Source of the DNA: Burkholderia diffusa
Lineage (GTDB): Bacteria; Pseudomonadota; Gammaproteobacteria; Burkholderiales; Burkholderiaceae
Reading direction: 5' to 3'
Assembly: GCF_001718315.1 (NCBI RefSeq)
Contig: NZ_CP013364.1
Coordinates: forward strand, 248,001-312,000
Length of the DNA: 64,000 nucleotides
Of this stretch, positions 51,924 through 60,010 are shown one piece after another; positions within the stretch are counted from its first letter, which is position 1, and each line of letters begins with the position of its first letter. Both the position numbers and the translations under genes were made by a program. Below the pieces are notes generated by a model that was not told the origin of the DNA, searched no databases, and saw only the letters and a program-made list of their open reading frames with translations.

Positions 51924-52163
51924 ATGACACTTTCGGGTGAACTTCACGAAGCGGACTGGTCGGTCGCGATCGAGACGGTCGCGGCCGAAGCCGGCGGCTT
52001 CCGCTGCCGGATCCACGTCGCGCTCAGATCGCCGGACGGCATGTGCGAGCGGACGTTCGCACACTCCAGGACGCATGCAACCGAGCGCGAAGCCGCGATC
52101 GACGCGCTGCGCGCGGGGATGACGTGGATCGAGATGAAGAAGTCGAACACCTTCACGATCTGA
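51924..52163 (+). CDS. 79-residue protein of unknown function, copy 2
   Basis: Starts MTLSGELHEADWSVAIETV and ends GMTWIEMKKSNTFTI. Closely similar to the protein at 35541 over its whole length. AGGAGGG precedes the ATG; it lies 48 bases after the BON gene. Confidence 0.78.
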   Translation: MTLSGELHEADWSVAIETVAAEAGGFRCRIHVALRSPDGMCERTFAHSRTHATEREAAIDALRAGMTWIEMKKSNTFTI

Positions 52164-52259
52164 ACCGTGCATCGCAGGGCGGGGCGCAGCGGCGAACGCG
52201 CCGGTCCCGTCGCGCGATGCGCGATGCGGCTGCCCCGCGTCGATTCGCGCGGCGATCGT

Positions 52260-54017
52260 CTACCGCGTCTTGCGGGAGACGCGCCGGCGCTGCGCGCGCT
52301 TTCTCTTGCAGCTGCGTGCATGTCGGTCCGGTGGCCGAACATGACGGGCAACCGCATCGGTGACGGTCGGAAAGAAGCTGGCCGCGCCGAACACGTCGAA
52401 CAGGCCGTAGGCGCGCAGGCGATCCTTCACCGGCCCCTTCATCTCCGCGAAATTCATTTCGATGCCGCGCTCCTCGAGTTCCTTGTGCAGCGCCACGAGC
52501 CGATCCGCGGCGCTGACGTCGATGTCGGTGACGGGCTCGGCGGCGACCACGATGCGCGTGACCGGGCCCGCCGCTTGTGCGATCGCGGCGTCCAGATGCT
52601 CGCAGAAGATCTCGACGTTCGCATAGAAGAGTGGCGCATCCCAGCGAAACAGCACGAGCCCGTGCGTTTGCACGGCGTCGGGATGGCGCGCGATGTCGTG
52701 ATAGCCGCGCACGCCCGTCAGCCGGCCCAGCACCGCGTCGTACGGATGCCAGGCCCGCCAGACGAACGACAGCAGCGACAGCGCGCTGGCGAGCAGGATG
52801 CCGGGTACGACGCCCAGGGCAATCACGCCCGCGAAGCACAGCATCGAGATCAGGCATTCGCCCCGGCGCATCCGGTACAGCCGCACGACGCTGCGCACGT
52901 CGGCGATGCCGAACGCCGCATAGATGACGACAGCGGCCAATGCGGTGCGCGGGACGAACGTGAGCAGCATCGGCGCGGCAATGAGCAGAATCGCGATGCA
53001 CGCGGCCGCGACGACATTCGTGATCTGGCTCTGCGCGCCCGCGGCGATCGCGACCGGTGTGCGGGACGCGCTGCTGCTGACCGCGCAGCCCTGCGTCACG
53101 CCGGCGAGCAGATTGGCGGCGCCCAGTGCGATCAGCTCCTGGTTGCGGTCCGGCGCATCGCCCGCCCGCGCGGAAAGTGCGCGCGACAGCATGCTGATGT
53201 CGGCGAACGACACCAGCGCCACCGCGACCGCGCCGGACGCGAGCGCGCCCACATCGGCAAGCGAGACGGCCGGCAGGTGCGGCGCAGGCAGGCCGCCGGG
53301 CAACGCGCCGACCGTCGCGACGCCGTGCAACGGCGACAGGCGAGCGACGAGCGTTGCCGCCAGCACGGCGATCAATATGGCGGGCCAGCGTGGCGTCACG
53401 CGTTTGATCAGGAAGATGGCCGCCAGCACCGCGACGCCGAGCAGACCGGCAGCGATGGAAAAACGGCCGTCGACGAAGGCATGCACGACGCGCGTCAGGC
53501 TGGAAAAGACGTCGCTGCCCGACACGGGCATGCCGAAGAGTTCGGGCAGCCGCCCGACCACGAGCGCGATGGCGATGCCGTTCAGGTAACCGTACTGGAT
53601 CGGGCGTGACAACAGATCGGTGACGAAGCCGAGACCGAGTGCACCGAGCAGGATGCAGATTGCGCCGGCCGACAGCGCCAGCGCGCCGGACAGCGCGATC
53701 GCGCGCTGGGGGTCATGAGCGGCGAGCGGAGCAATGGCGCCCGCGATCAGCGCCGCCAGCGCGGAATCCGGGCCGAGCACGAGGATCCGGCTCGGGCCGA
53801 GCAGCGCATACGCGAGCAATGCCGTGATCGACGCATAAAGGCCCGTGATGGCGGGCAGCCCGGCTGCCTGCGCATAGCTCATGCCGACCGGCACCAGGAC
53901 GGCCGAAAGCGCGATCCCCGCATACAGGTCGCGCGAAAACCACGCGCGCCGATAGTTCGAGAGCAGCGCGACGCCCGGGAGCATGCGCACGATCCGTCCG
54001 GATAACGGGCGGTTCAT
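52260..54017 (-). CDS. SulP-family anion transporter with STAS domain
   Basis: 585 residues: about 12 membrane segments with the family region YAGIALSAVLVPVGMSYAQA, then a cytosolic STAS domain (about 435-560; GLVLFRWDAPLFYANVEIF, VTDIDVSAADRL). The C-terminus is a basic tail (RKRAQRRRVSRKTR). Members carry sulfate, bicarbonate or organic acids; the substrate cannot be read from the sequence. No sulfate-assimilation or carbonic anhydrase gene is adjacent. No FNR box is seen upstream. Confidence 0.88.
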   Translation of the reverse strand: MNRPLSGRIVRMLPGVALLSNYRRAWFSRDLYAGIALSAVLVPVGMSYAQAAGLPAITGLYASITALLAYALLGPSRILVLGPDSALAALIAGAIAPLAAHDPQRAIALSGALALSAGAICILLGALGLGFVTDLLSRPIQYGYLNGIAIALVVGRLPELFGMPVSGSDVFSSLTRVVHAFVDGRFSIAAGLLGVAVLAAIFLIKRVTPRWPAILIAVLAATLVARLSPLHGVATVGALPGGLPAPHLPAVSLADVGALASGAVAVALVSFADISMLSRALSARAGDAPDRNQELIALGAANLLAGVTQGCAVSSSASRTPVAIAAGAQSQITNVVAAACIAILLIAAPMLLTFVPRTALAAVVIYAAFGIADVRSVVRLYRMRRGECLISMLCFAGVIALGVVPGILLASALSLLSFVWRAWHPYDAVLGRLTGVRGYHDIARHPDAVQTHGLVLFRWDAPLFYANVEIFCEHLDAAIAQAAGPVTRIVVAAEPVTDIDVSAADRLVALHKELEERGIEMNFAEMKGPVKDRLRAYGLFDVFGAASFFPTVTDAVARHVRPPDRHARSCKRKRAQRRRVSRKTR

Positions 54018-54179
54018 CGCGGCTTTCGCGGGAAGGTCGGGACGACAGGATTGCCTTGCCCCGACACGCAGGCGTTCATCGGAATATGGCCGCCCCCGAA
54101 TGGACGCGCGAAACCGCGCGGCGACAAGGGCCGTCGCACCGGCGACGGATACCGAGGCTCGACGCCGGGACGCCGCGCA

Positions 54180-54422
54180 TCACGCCACCTTGAGCGCGGA
54201 AAGCTGCAGCGCCTGTGCGAAGCGGGCCAGCGTGGCGACCGATCCCGTCACGCTTTCATACCGCTCGCGGCCGATCTGCCCGTCCAGTATCACCAGCATG
54301 CCGGCGTCTCGGGCGAGTGCGACAAGCGCCAGCGTGTCGAGCGCGGCTGTGCCGGACGTGCCGGACGTGGCGGACGTGGCGGCCCGCATCTCCGAATCGG
54401 AACGATAGTCGGCGTGTGACAT
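54180..54422 (-). CDS. Small protein of unknown function
   Basis: 80 residues starting MSHADYRSDSEMRAATSATS. The N-terminus contains short Ser-Gly-Thr/Ser-Ala-Thr repeats from a 9-bp tandem repeat (54352-54380). The C-terminal half is a helical region (MLVILDGQIGRERYESVTGS). AGGAGAG lies 7 bases upstream. The TAGGAA-type inverted repeat at 54531 lies just upstream. Confidence 0.6.
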   Translation of the reverse strand: MSHADYRSDSEMRAATSATSGTSGTAALDTLALVALARDAGMLVILDGQIGRERYESVTGSVATLARFAQALQLSALKVA

Positions 54423-54530
54423 GACGTCTCTCCTGGTTGTTGTGCGATCGGTATGCCGGCGGGCCGGTATCCATGGCTTCAGTATCGTTGTCGCGCGCCC
54501 GCGATTCAATCAGCCGGTCCCGAAGTCGCG

Positions 54531-54566
54531 GTAGGAATCACGCACGCGTCGTGGGCGGATTCCTAC
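54531..54566. promoter_or_regulatory. Inverted repeat GTAGGAATC-N18-GATTCCTAC
   Basis: Nine-bp perfect arms at 54531-54539 and 54558-54566, between LOG and the small gene at 54422. The half sites resemble the heptamers bound by NarL/BvgA-type response regulators (TTTCCTA). A similar but shorter repeat lies at 59204-59221 upstream of fnr. Confidence 0.4.
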
Positions 54567-55591
54567 ATGGCGCGTGACTTCGACGACGCCTTGCAGCTTG
54601 CCGGCGCGCGTTCCCGACGCCGCGCATACCAGCTGCCGATCGCGTGCCAGATCGCCGTGGCGGATTCGCAATACGTGAACAGTTCCAGATCGCGCCGGTC
54701 GATCATCCCTTCGTCCGCGAGAAACGCGAGGTCGACCGCGCGGCGCCAGTACGCCTCGCCGACCAGGATGACCGGCAGCGGCGCGATCTTGCGCGTCTGC
54801 AGCAGGGTCAGCACCTCGAACAGCTCGTCGAATGTGCCGTAGCCGCCGGGGAAGAAGACGGCCGCCTTCGCGCGCTCGAGCAGGTGCAGCTTGCGGATCG
54901 CGAAATAGTGAAACCGGAAGCAGAGATCCGGCGTGATGTACGGATTCGGCGCCTGTTCGCGCGGCAGTTCGATATTGAAGCCGATGCTCGGCGCGCCACG
55001 CTCGTAGGCGCCGCGATTGGCGGCCTCCATGATCCCGGGCCCGCCCCCGGTGACGATGGCGAGCCGCGCGGTGCGCGTGCACCGGTCGGCATGGGCGACG
55101 ATGCGCCCGAACTCGCGCGCGACGCGGTAATACACACTCTGTTCGACGAGCCGGCTGGCGATCGCGACGGCGCGCCGCCGGCTCGCGTCGTGCGGACGCT
55201 GGGCGAGCAGGCGATTCGCCTCGTCCAGCCGCGCGTTCGCGACCGACGGCGCGACGATGCGCGTGCTGCCGTAGATCACGACCGCATGGCCGATCCGTTC
55301 GTTCTGCAGGCGCTCCTCGGCTTTCCAGTAGTCGAGTTGCAGCCGGATGCCGCGCATGCCCGAGCCCTGCAGAAGGGTTGCGTCTTCGTCGGCCGGTGTG
55401 CGGCTCGGGCTTGGGGTGACGCGCCGCGCGCGGCGCGAGACGGGCTGGATGGCGTTCTTGCGGACGGCGGCATCGTGCTTCGCGCGTAGCCGTTTGCCGC
55501 GCCCCTTCGCGATCGTCGCAACGCGAACGGGACGACGGCGTGCGTCGCCTTTTGCCGTGCCGGCGGGAGCGCGTTTGGCGGGAGTCGACAT
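54563..55591 (-). CDS. LOG-family protein (TIGR00730-like Rossmann fold)
   Basis: 342 residues. A basic, disordered N-terminal 60 residues precede a Rossmann fold with GHAVVIYGSTRI, TGGGPGIMEAANRG and the family signature PGGYGTFDE. LOG proteins cleave nucleoside 5'-monophosphates (cytokinin-like activity) or bind nucleotides; the extended N-terminus matches the longer bacterial subclass. Substrate not predictable. Confidence 0.87.
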   Translation of the reverse strand: MSTPAKRAPAGTAKGDARRRPVRVATIAKGRGKRLRAKHDAAVRKNAIQPVSRRARRVTPSPSRTPADEDATLLQGSGMRGIRLQLDYWKAEERLQNERIGHAVVIYGSTRIVAPSVANARLDEANRLLAQRPHDASRRRAVAIASRLVEQSVYYRVAREFGRIVAHADRCTRTARLAIVTGGGPGIMEAANRGAYERGAPSIGFNIELPREQAPNPYITPDLCFRFHYFAIRKLHLLERAKAAVFFPGGYGTFDELFEVLTLLQTRKIAPLPVILVGEAYWRRAVDLAFLADEGMIDRRDLELFTYCESATAIWHAIGSWYARRRERAPASCKASSKSRAM

Positions 55592-55613
55592 CGATGGAAG
55601 CGCCGCGCGACGG

Positions 55614-55949
55614 TCACTGGCTCAGCACCCATTGCACGAGCCGATGCGCGTCGTCGGCAGACAGCGGCCCGCCGCGATCGATGGCCGACGGCATCGGCGT
55701 GTCGCCCCAGTGCACCCGGCCGCCGACGCGCAGCTTGCGTTCCAGCTCCGCGGCGGCACGCGGATCGCCGCGATAGCGTTCGGCGATCTCGTGAAACGAT
55801 GGTCCGAGGAACGTCATGTCGGGCGTATGACAGAACATGCAGTGCTGCGCATTGACGAGTTCGGTCGGCTCGGGCACGGTCGTCTGCGCGGCGGCCATGC
55901 CGGCCGTCAAGGCGATCACGCAGAGGGCGGCGGCACGGATGATGCTCAT
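55614..55949 (-). CDS. Periplasmic class I cytochrome c
   Basis: 111 residues: signal peptide (LCVIALTAGMAAAQ), haem site CMFCH near residue 37 and axial Met in TPMPS near residue 83, as in cytochrome c551/c5 types. It can pass electrons to a terminal oxidase or reductase. It is 19 bases after the Acg-type nitroreductase gene on the same strand, so both may be transcribed from the FNR box at 57047. Confidence 0.87.
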   Translation of the reverse strand: MSIIRAAALCVIALTAGMAAAQTTVPEPTELVNAQHCMFCHTPDMTFLGPSFHEIAERYRGDPRAAAELERKLRVGGRVHWGDTPMPSAIDRGGPLSADDAHRLVQWVLSQ

Positions 55950-55968
55950 GTTCGTTTCCTCGTCGGGA

Positions 55969-56976
55969 TCAGGAGAAGGAGACCACTTCATCGAGCGGAC
56001 GGCGCGGCGAATGCGGCGTATGCGGACCGCGTCCGACGCGCAGCAGCAACTGCGGCTCGCCGCGCAGCCCGAGCATGTGGCGCAGGTGGGCACGCAACCC
56101 GGCCGTCTCGATCGGCTGGTTCAGGTACGACGCGGTATAACCGGCGCGCGTCGCGACGAGCAGGATGCGCTCGAGCGCCTGGCCGGCGGCGAGCCACGCT
56201 TCGCGATCGTCTCGCACGGTCGCGATGCACACGATCAACGGCGATGCGCCGACGAGCTGGTGATGCAGCGCGGCCAGCCCGTTGCCGAGATCGAAGGTTC
56301 GTACCGCCATCGTCGCGACCGGTGCGGCGAAATCCAGCAACGTCGGCACGCCGGCAGCGAACGCCGGCATGCCGTCGACGTGCCGGCGCGGATCGATCCA
56401 GCTCGCCAACTCGCGCCGGAAGCGCGGGTCCGCGAACTGCTGACGGTCGGCCTCCGCCACCAGCTCGGCGACGCGTGCGCGATGCGCGATCGAGTCGACG
56501 CACGCGACGTCGGCGCCTTCCGCGACGCCGGCCGCGATCAACTCATGCTGGACTTCGTCCGGCACGGCGGTCGATTCGAATGGCGCACGCGTCGTGACGC
56601 GTTCCGGAATCGCATCGAACAGCGTGCCGAGGGATACATCGGAATAGCCGTCGTCGCAGACCCGGACGAGCGCCAGCAGATCGGGGTCGACCTCGGAAGG
56701 AAACGTCCTGATCGTGTGGGCGAGCCCGGCATGATCGAGCGCGACACGCAGGTTGAGCAACGCGGCGCCGCAGCTGATGATCAGTTCGCGATCGAACGGA
56801 TCGACCACGGGCAATGCGCGAACGCGGTCCGCGCATACGGAAATCGTCGCGCCGTTGACCAGGAAGCGCCACGGCTGGGAGTTGTGGCTGGACGGAGCCA
56901 GCACCGCGTAGCCCAGCAACTCCCGCAACTGATGGTCGGGATGGGCGCTTGCGGCAAGCGGGGGAACGGATATCAT
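55969..56976 (-). CDS. Acg-like nitroreductase-family protein
   Basis: 335 residues. PSSHNSQPWRF near 30-40 is the FMN-binding signature of the Acg/nitroreductase group; SLGTLFDAIPERVTTRAPF and the C-terminal half fit the two-copy Acg fold. Acg-type proteins in mycobacteria are induced in hypoxic dormancy. GGAGATG lies upstream. The FNR box at 57047 with CACGAT on the minus strand is well placed. Confidence 0.85.
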   Translation of the reverse strand: MISVPPLAASAHPDHQLRELLGYAVLAPSSHNSQPWRFLVNGATISVCADRVRALPVVDPFDRELIISCGAALLNLRVALDHAGLAHTIRTFPSEVDPDLLALVRVCDDGYSDVSLGTLFDAIPERVTTRAPFESTAVPDEVQHELIAAGVAEGADVACVDSIAHRARVAELVAEADRQQFADPRFRRELASWIDPRRHVDGMPAFAAGVPTLLDFAAPVATMAVRTFDLGNGLAALHHQLVGASPLIVCIATVRDDREAWLAAGQALERILLVATRAGYTASYLNQPIETAGLRAHLRHMLGLRGEPQLLLRVGRGPHTPHSPRRPLDEVVSFS

Positions 56977-57046
56977 CGATCATCTCCAGGTTGCCGCGCG
57001 GGCGGCATCACGCCACCTCATCGTGTCAGCAACCGTCCGGCGGGCG

Positions 57047-57060
57047 TTGACCCACGTCAA
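57047..57060. promoter_or_regulatory. FNR/ANR box TTGACCCACGTCAA, divergent
   Basis: A full consensus site between acg-like (minus) and adh (plus). Minus -10 CACGAT (57025-57020) is class II. On the plus strand TAGCCT (57101-57106) puts the box near -60, a class I position. Confidence 0.8.
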
Positions 57061-57149
57061 GCGCCCGTCATCGGACGAGACACGCGCGGCGGCCGACGGC
57101 TAGCCTTGGAACGTGTAGCGCGCGACACCGGTCGCGCAGGGAGGCGAGC

Positions 57150-58139
57150 ATGCTTGCGATGATGTTTGACGGCACGACACCGCAGTTGCGCGAATCGCAC
57201 GTGCCGGATCCGTCGCCCGCGGCGGGCCAGTTGCTGATCGACGTACACGCATGCGGCGTGTGCCGGACGGATCTTCACGTGGTCGACGGCGAGCTTGCAC
57301 GCCCGAAGCTGCCGCTGATTCCGGGGCACGAAATCGTCGGCACGGTGCGCCGGCTGGGCGAAGGCGTGACGGGCTTCGCCGTGAGCGATCGGGTAGGCGT
57401 TCCGTGGCTGGGGTCGACCTGCGGGCATTGCGCGTATTGCACGTCCGGTCGCGAGAACTTGTGCGACAGCCCCGGTTTCACCGGCTATACGATCGACGGC
57501 GGCTATGCCGAACGCGTGGTTGCAGATCACCGCTATTGCGTGCATCTGCCGCAACGCTATGCCGATCTGGAGGCGGCGCCGCTTCTGTGCGCCGGCCTGA
57601 TCGGTTATCGAACCTTGCGCATGGCGGGCGACGCGCGCCGCATCGGCATCTACGGTTTCGGTGCGGCGGCCCATCTCGTCGCGCAGGTCGCGCATGCCGA
57701 AGGCCGCAAGGTGTTCGCGCTGACGAAGCCCGGCGACACGGCGGCGCAGCGGCTCGCGCTGTCGCTGGGAGCCGCGTGGGCCGGCGGCAGCGACGAAGCG
57801 CCGCCGGAGCCGCTCGATGCCGCGCTGATTTTCGCGCCGGTGGGCGCCCTGGTGCCGGCCGCGCTGCGCGCGGTCGACAAAGGCGGGATCGTCGTGTGCG
57901 GCGGCATTCACATGAGCGACATCCCGGGCTTTCCGTACGCGTGGCTGTGGGGCGAGCGCCGCATCGCGTCGGTGGCCAACCTCACGCGCGCGGACGCGGT
58001 CGAATTCATGCGGATCGCCGCCGCGATGCCGCTGCGGGTCGACGCAGTGCGCTACGCGCTGACCGATGCGAACCGCGCGCTCGACGACTTGCGCGGCGGG
58101 CGCGTATCGGGCGCCGCCGTGCTTGCCATGCGCGGTTGA
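57150..58139 (+). CDS. adhP: Zinc-dependent alcohol dehydrogenase
   Basis: 329 residues, the medium-chain dehydrogenase family. Catalytic zinc ligands in HACGVCRTDLH and PGHE; structural zinc cysteines in CGHCAYCTSGRENLC; nucleotide region GIYGFGAAAHL, where the GxGxxG motif is kept as GFGAAAH. It would reduce aldehydes to alcohols to recycle NADH under anoxia. GGGAGGC precedes the ATG. Confidence 0.9.
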   Translation: MLAMMFDGTTPQLRESHVPDPSPAAGQLLIDVHACGVCRTDLHVVDGELARPKLPLIPGHEIVGTVRRLGEGVTGFAVSDRVGVPWLGSTCGHCAYCTSGRENLCDSPGFTGYTIDGGYAERVVADHRYCVHLPQRYADLEAAPLLCAGLIGYRTLRMAGDARRIGIYGFGAAAHLVAQVAHAEGRKVFALTKPGDTAAQRLALSLGAAWAGGSDEAPPEPLDAALIFAPVGALVPAALRAVDKGGIVVCGGIHMSDIPGFPYAWLWGERRIASVANLTRADAVEFMRIAAAMPLRVDAVRYALTDANRALDDLRGGRVSGAAVLAMRG

Positions 58140-58154
58140 TCCGCCTGGCGGATC
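58138..58154. terminator. Possible hairpin between convergent adh and fnr
   Basis: GATCCGCC-T-GGCGGATC starts at the adh stop. It is perfect but lacks a T run and has a one-base spacer, so it is only a weak terminator candidate. Confidence 0.3.
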
Positions 58155-58164
58155 CGCGGCGCGC

Positions 58165-58938
58165 TCAGATCTGCCGCAGGCCGTCCGAATCGACGATCCG
58201 GATCTGCTTGCCCTGCGCCGCGACGAGCCCCTTGTGCTGGAACTTCGACAACATGCGGCTGACCGTTTCGAGCTTCATCCCGAGATATTCGCCGATCTCG
58301 TCGCGCGTCATCCGCAGCACGAATTCCGCAGCCGAGTAACCGCGCGCCTTGAAGCGTGCGGAGAGATTCAGCAGGAACGCGGCCACCCGCTGCTCGGCGC
58401 TCATCGTACCAAGCAGGAGCATCTGGGAGGATTCGCGCACGATCTCGCCGCTCATCATCTGATACACGTGATGCTGCATCGGCCGCACTTCGCGGCACAT
58501 CTGCTCGAGCTGGCCGAACGGGATGATGCAGACCGTGCTGTCCTCGAGCGCGATCGCGTCGCCGTTGTGGTGCCCGGTGTGCACGCCGTCGAGCCCGAGC
58601 GATTCGCCGACGATCTGGAAGCCGGTGATCTGCTCGTTGCCGTCGCGATGCATCACGATGGTCTTGAATGATCCGGTTCTCACCGCATAGATGCTGTTGA
58701 ATCCGTCGCCCGCGCGAAACAGCGTTTCGCCGCGCCTGACGTGTCGCGTCGTGCAGATCATCGCGTCGACGCGCGCGAAATCGTCGGGCGAAAGATCGGG
58801 CGGCAGGCAGACGGTACGCAATGAGCACGTCGAACAGCGGGACGCGGCGCGCTTGGGCTGATCCGCCGGTTCGACGGGATGCAGCGGGATGAACGGGCGT
58901 AACGGCATGGTCGTCGAGACTTCGGCACTGCTCTGCAT
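58165..58938 (-). CDS. fnr: FNR/ANR-type oxygen-responsive transcription factor
   Basis: 257 residues. Cysteines C35, C38 and C44 (CSTCSLRTVC) and C137 (STVCIIPF) match the [4Fe-4S] ligands of FNR; the gap from the third to the fourth (93) is the same as in E. coli FNR. The recognition helix reads KLETVSRML, with the E-xx-S-R pattern that reads TTGAT. So it is able both to sense oxygen and bind the boxes in this window. A long N-terminal tail (about 30 residues) precedes the cluster. Start at 58938 (ATGCAGAGC). Confidence 0.93.
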   Translation of the reverse strand: MQSSAEVSTTMPLRPFIPLHPVEPADQPKRAASRCSTCSLRTVCLPPDLSPDDFARVDAMICTTRHVRRGETLFRAGDGFNSIYAVRTGSFKTIVMHRDGNEQITGFQIVGESLGLDGVHTGHHNGDAIALEDSTVCIIPFGQLEQMCREVRPMQHHVYQMMSGEIVRESSQMLLLGTMSAEQRVAAFLLNLSARFKARGYSAAEFVLRMTRDEIGEYLGMKLETVSRMLSKFQHKGLVAAQGKQIRIVDSDGLRQI

Positions 58939-59362
58939 GATCGGCTCCAGTTCGGGGGCAGCGGCGGTCCGCCGTCGGGCGGTGGCGCGCTGGCCGTTGT
59001 ACCGGCGGCCTTGGTCTCTGCCGCCTTCCTGTCGGGAAAGCCCCACCGGGCGCGCCGGAAGACCGATGCGCCGGTCTCGACGATGATGTTGCCCTTGCTC
59101 CGGAAGGCTCGCTGGTTCGTTTTTCTTGATGTGCAGTATGGATGTTGCGCGACGTCAAGAAAATCAGCCGGAATTGAAGTTGCAGTAGGTGATAGGGAAG
59201 TCTTGTAGGTGGTTTCCTACAGGGGCGCGGCAACTTGTCGCGAGCATCGCGGGCGTGCGCCCGACGCTCATGGCGGGCGTGGCGTCGCCGCGCCGGTCGG
59301 GCCTTCGCCACGGATGCCACCTCGACATCCGGGCGGCGACGCCACTGCGCCCGATGCCGCCG
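58939..59362. other. Intergenic region upstream of fnr
   Basis: 424 bases. It holds a weak FNR-like site TTGCGCGACGTCAA (59145-59158) and a half site TTGAT (59125), and the TAGGAA-type repeat at 59204-59221. No gene is supported. Confidence 0.55.
59204..59221. promoter_or_regulatory. Inverted repeat TGTAGG-TGGTTT-CCTACA
   Basis: Six-bp arms, preceded by a second GTAGGT (59185-59190). It contains TTTCCTA, the half-site type of BvgA-like NarL-family regulators, and lies between fnr and the NarL-type regulator gene. Confidence 0.4.
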
Positions 59363-60010
59363 TCAGAGCTCGTCCGGGTCCTCGAACAGCTTGTGGCGCA
59401 TCGCGTAGCGCACGAGTGCCGTGTCGTTCGGCAGCTGCATCTTTTCGAGGATCCGCGTCTTGTACGTGCTGACGGTCTTCACGCTGACGCAGAGCGCCTG
59501 CGCGATTTCGGAAATCGACTCGCCGGTGGTGACGCGCCGGAAGACGTCGAACTCGCGGTCGGACAGGCGCTGATGCGGCAGGAGATCGGTCGGCTCGTTC
59601 AGGCTCTGCGCGAACTGCTCGGCCATGGTCAGGCTGACGTAGACGCCGCCGGCCGCGATCTTGGTCAATGCGGCGACCAGTTCGGCGCTGGCACTTTCCT
59701 TGGTCATGTAGCCCGAGGCGCCCGCGCGGAATGCGCGCACCGCATATTGCTGTTCGGCATGCATCGTCAGCACGAGGATATGCAGTCCCGGCTTCTCGTC
59801 CTTGATCTGCTTGATGAGTTCGACGCCGTTGCGGCCGGGCATCGACAGGTCGAGCACCAGCACGCTGGCCTCCGTGTCGCGCATGAGCGCGATGGTCGAC
59901 GCACTGTCCTGCGCTTCGCCGACGACCTCGAAACCGCTCGCGTTCTGGAGAATGTGCCGAAGACCGTCCCTGACGAGTGCGTGGTCGTCGGCGATGAGTA
60001 CCCTGATCAT
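59363..60010 (-). CDS. NarL/FixJ-family response regulator
   Basis: 215 residues: receiver domain (about 1-120; phosphoacceptor D54 in VLVLDLSMPG, Lys104 in GYMTKES) and LuxR-type HTH (about 148-210; LSDREFDVFRRVTTGESISE, VSVKTVSTYKTRILEK). It overlaps the kinase gene by 4 bases and is its cognate partner. Possible targets are the TAGGAA-type repeats at 54531 and 59204 (inference). Confidence 0.92.
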   Translation of the reverse strand: MIRVLIADDHALVRDGLRHILQNASGFEVVGEAQDSASTIALMRDTEASVLVLDLSMPGRNGVELIKQIKDEKPGLHILVLTMHAEQQYAVRAFRAGASGYMTKESASAELVAALTKIAAGGVYVSLTMAEQFAQSLNEPTDLLPHQRLSDREFDVFRRVTTGESISEIAQALCVSVKTVSTYKTRILEKMQLPNDTALVRYAMRHKLFEDPDEL

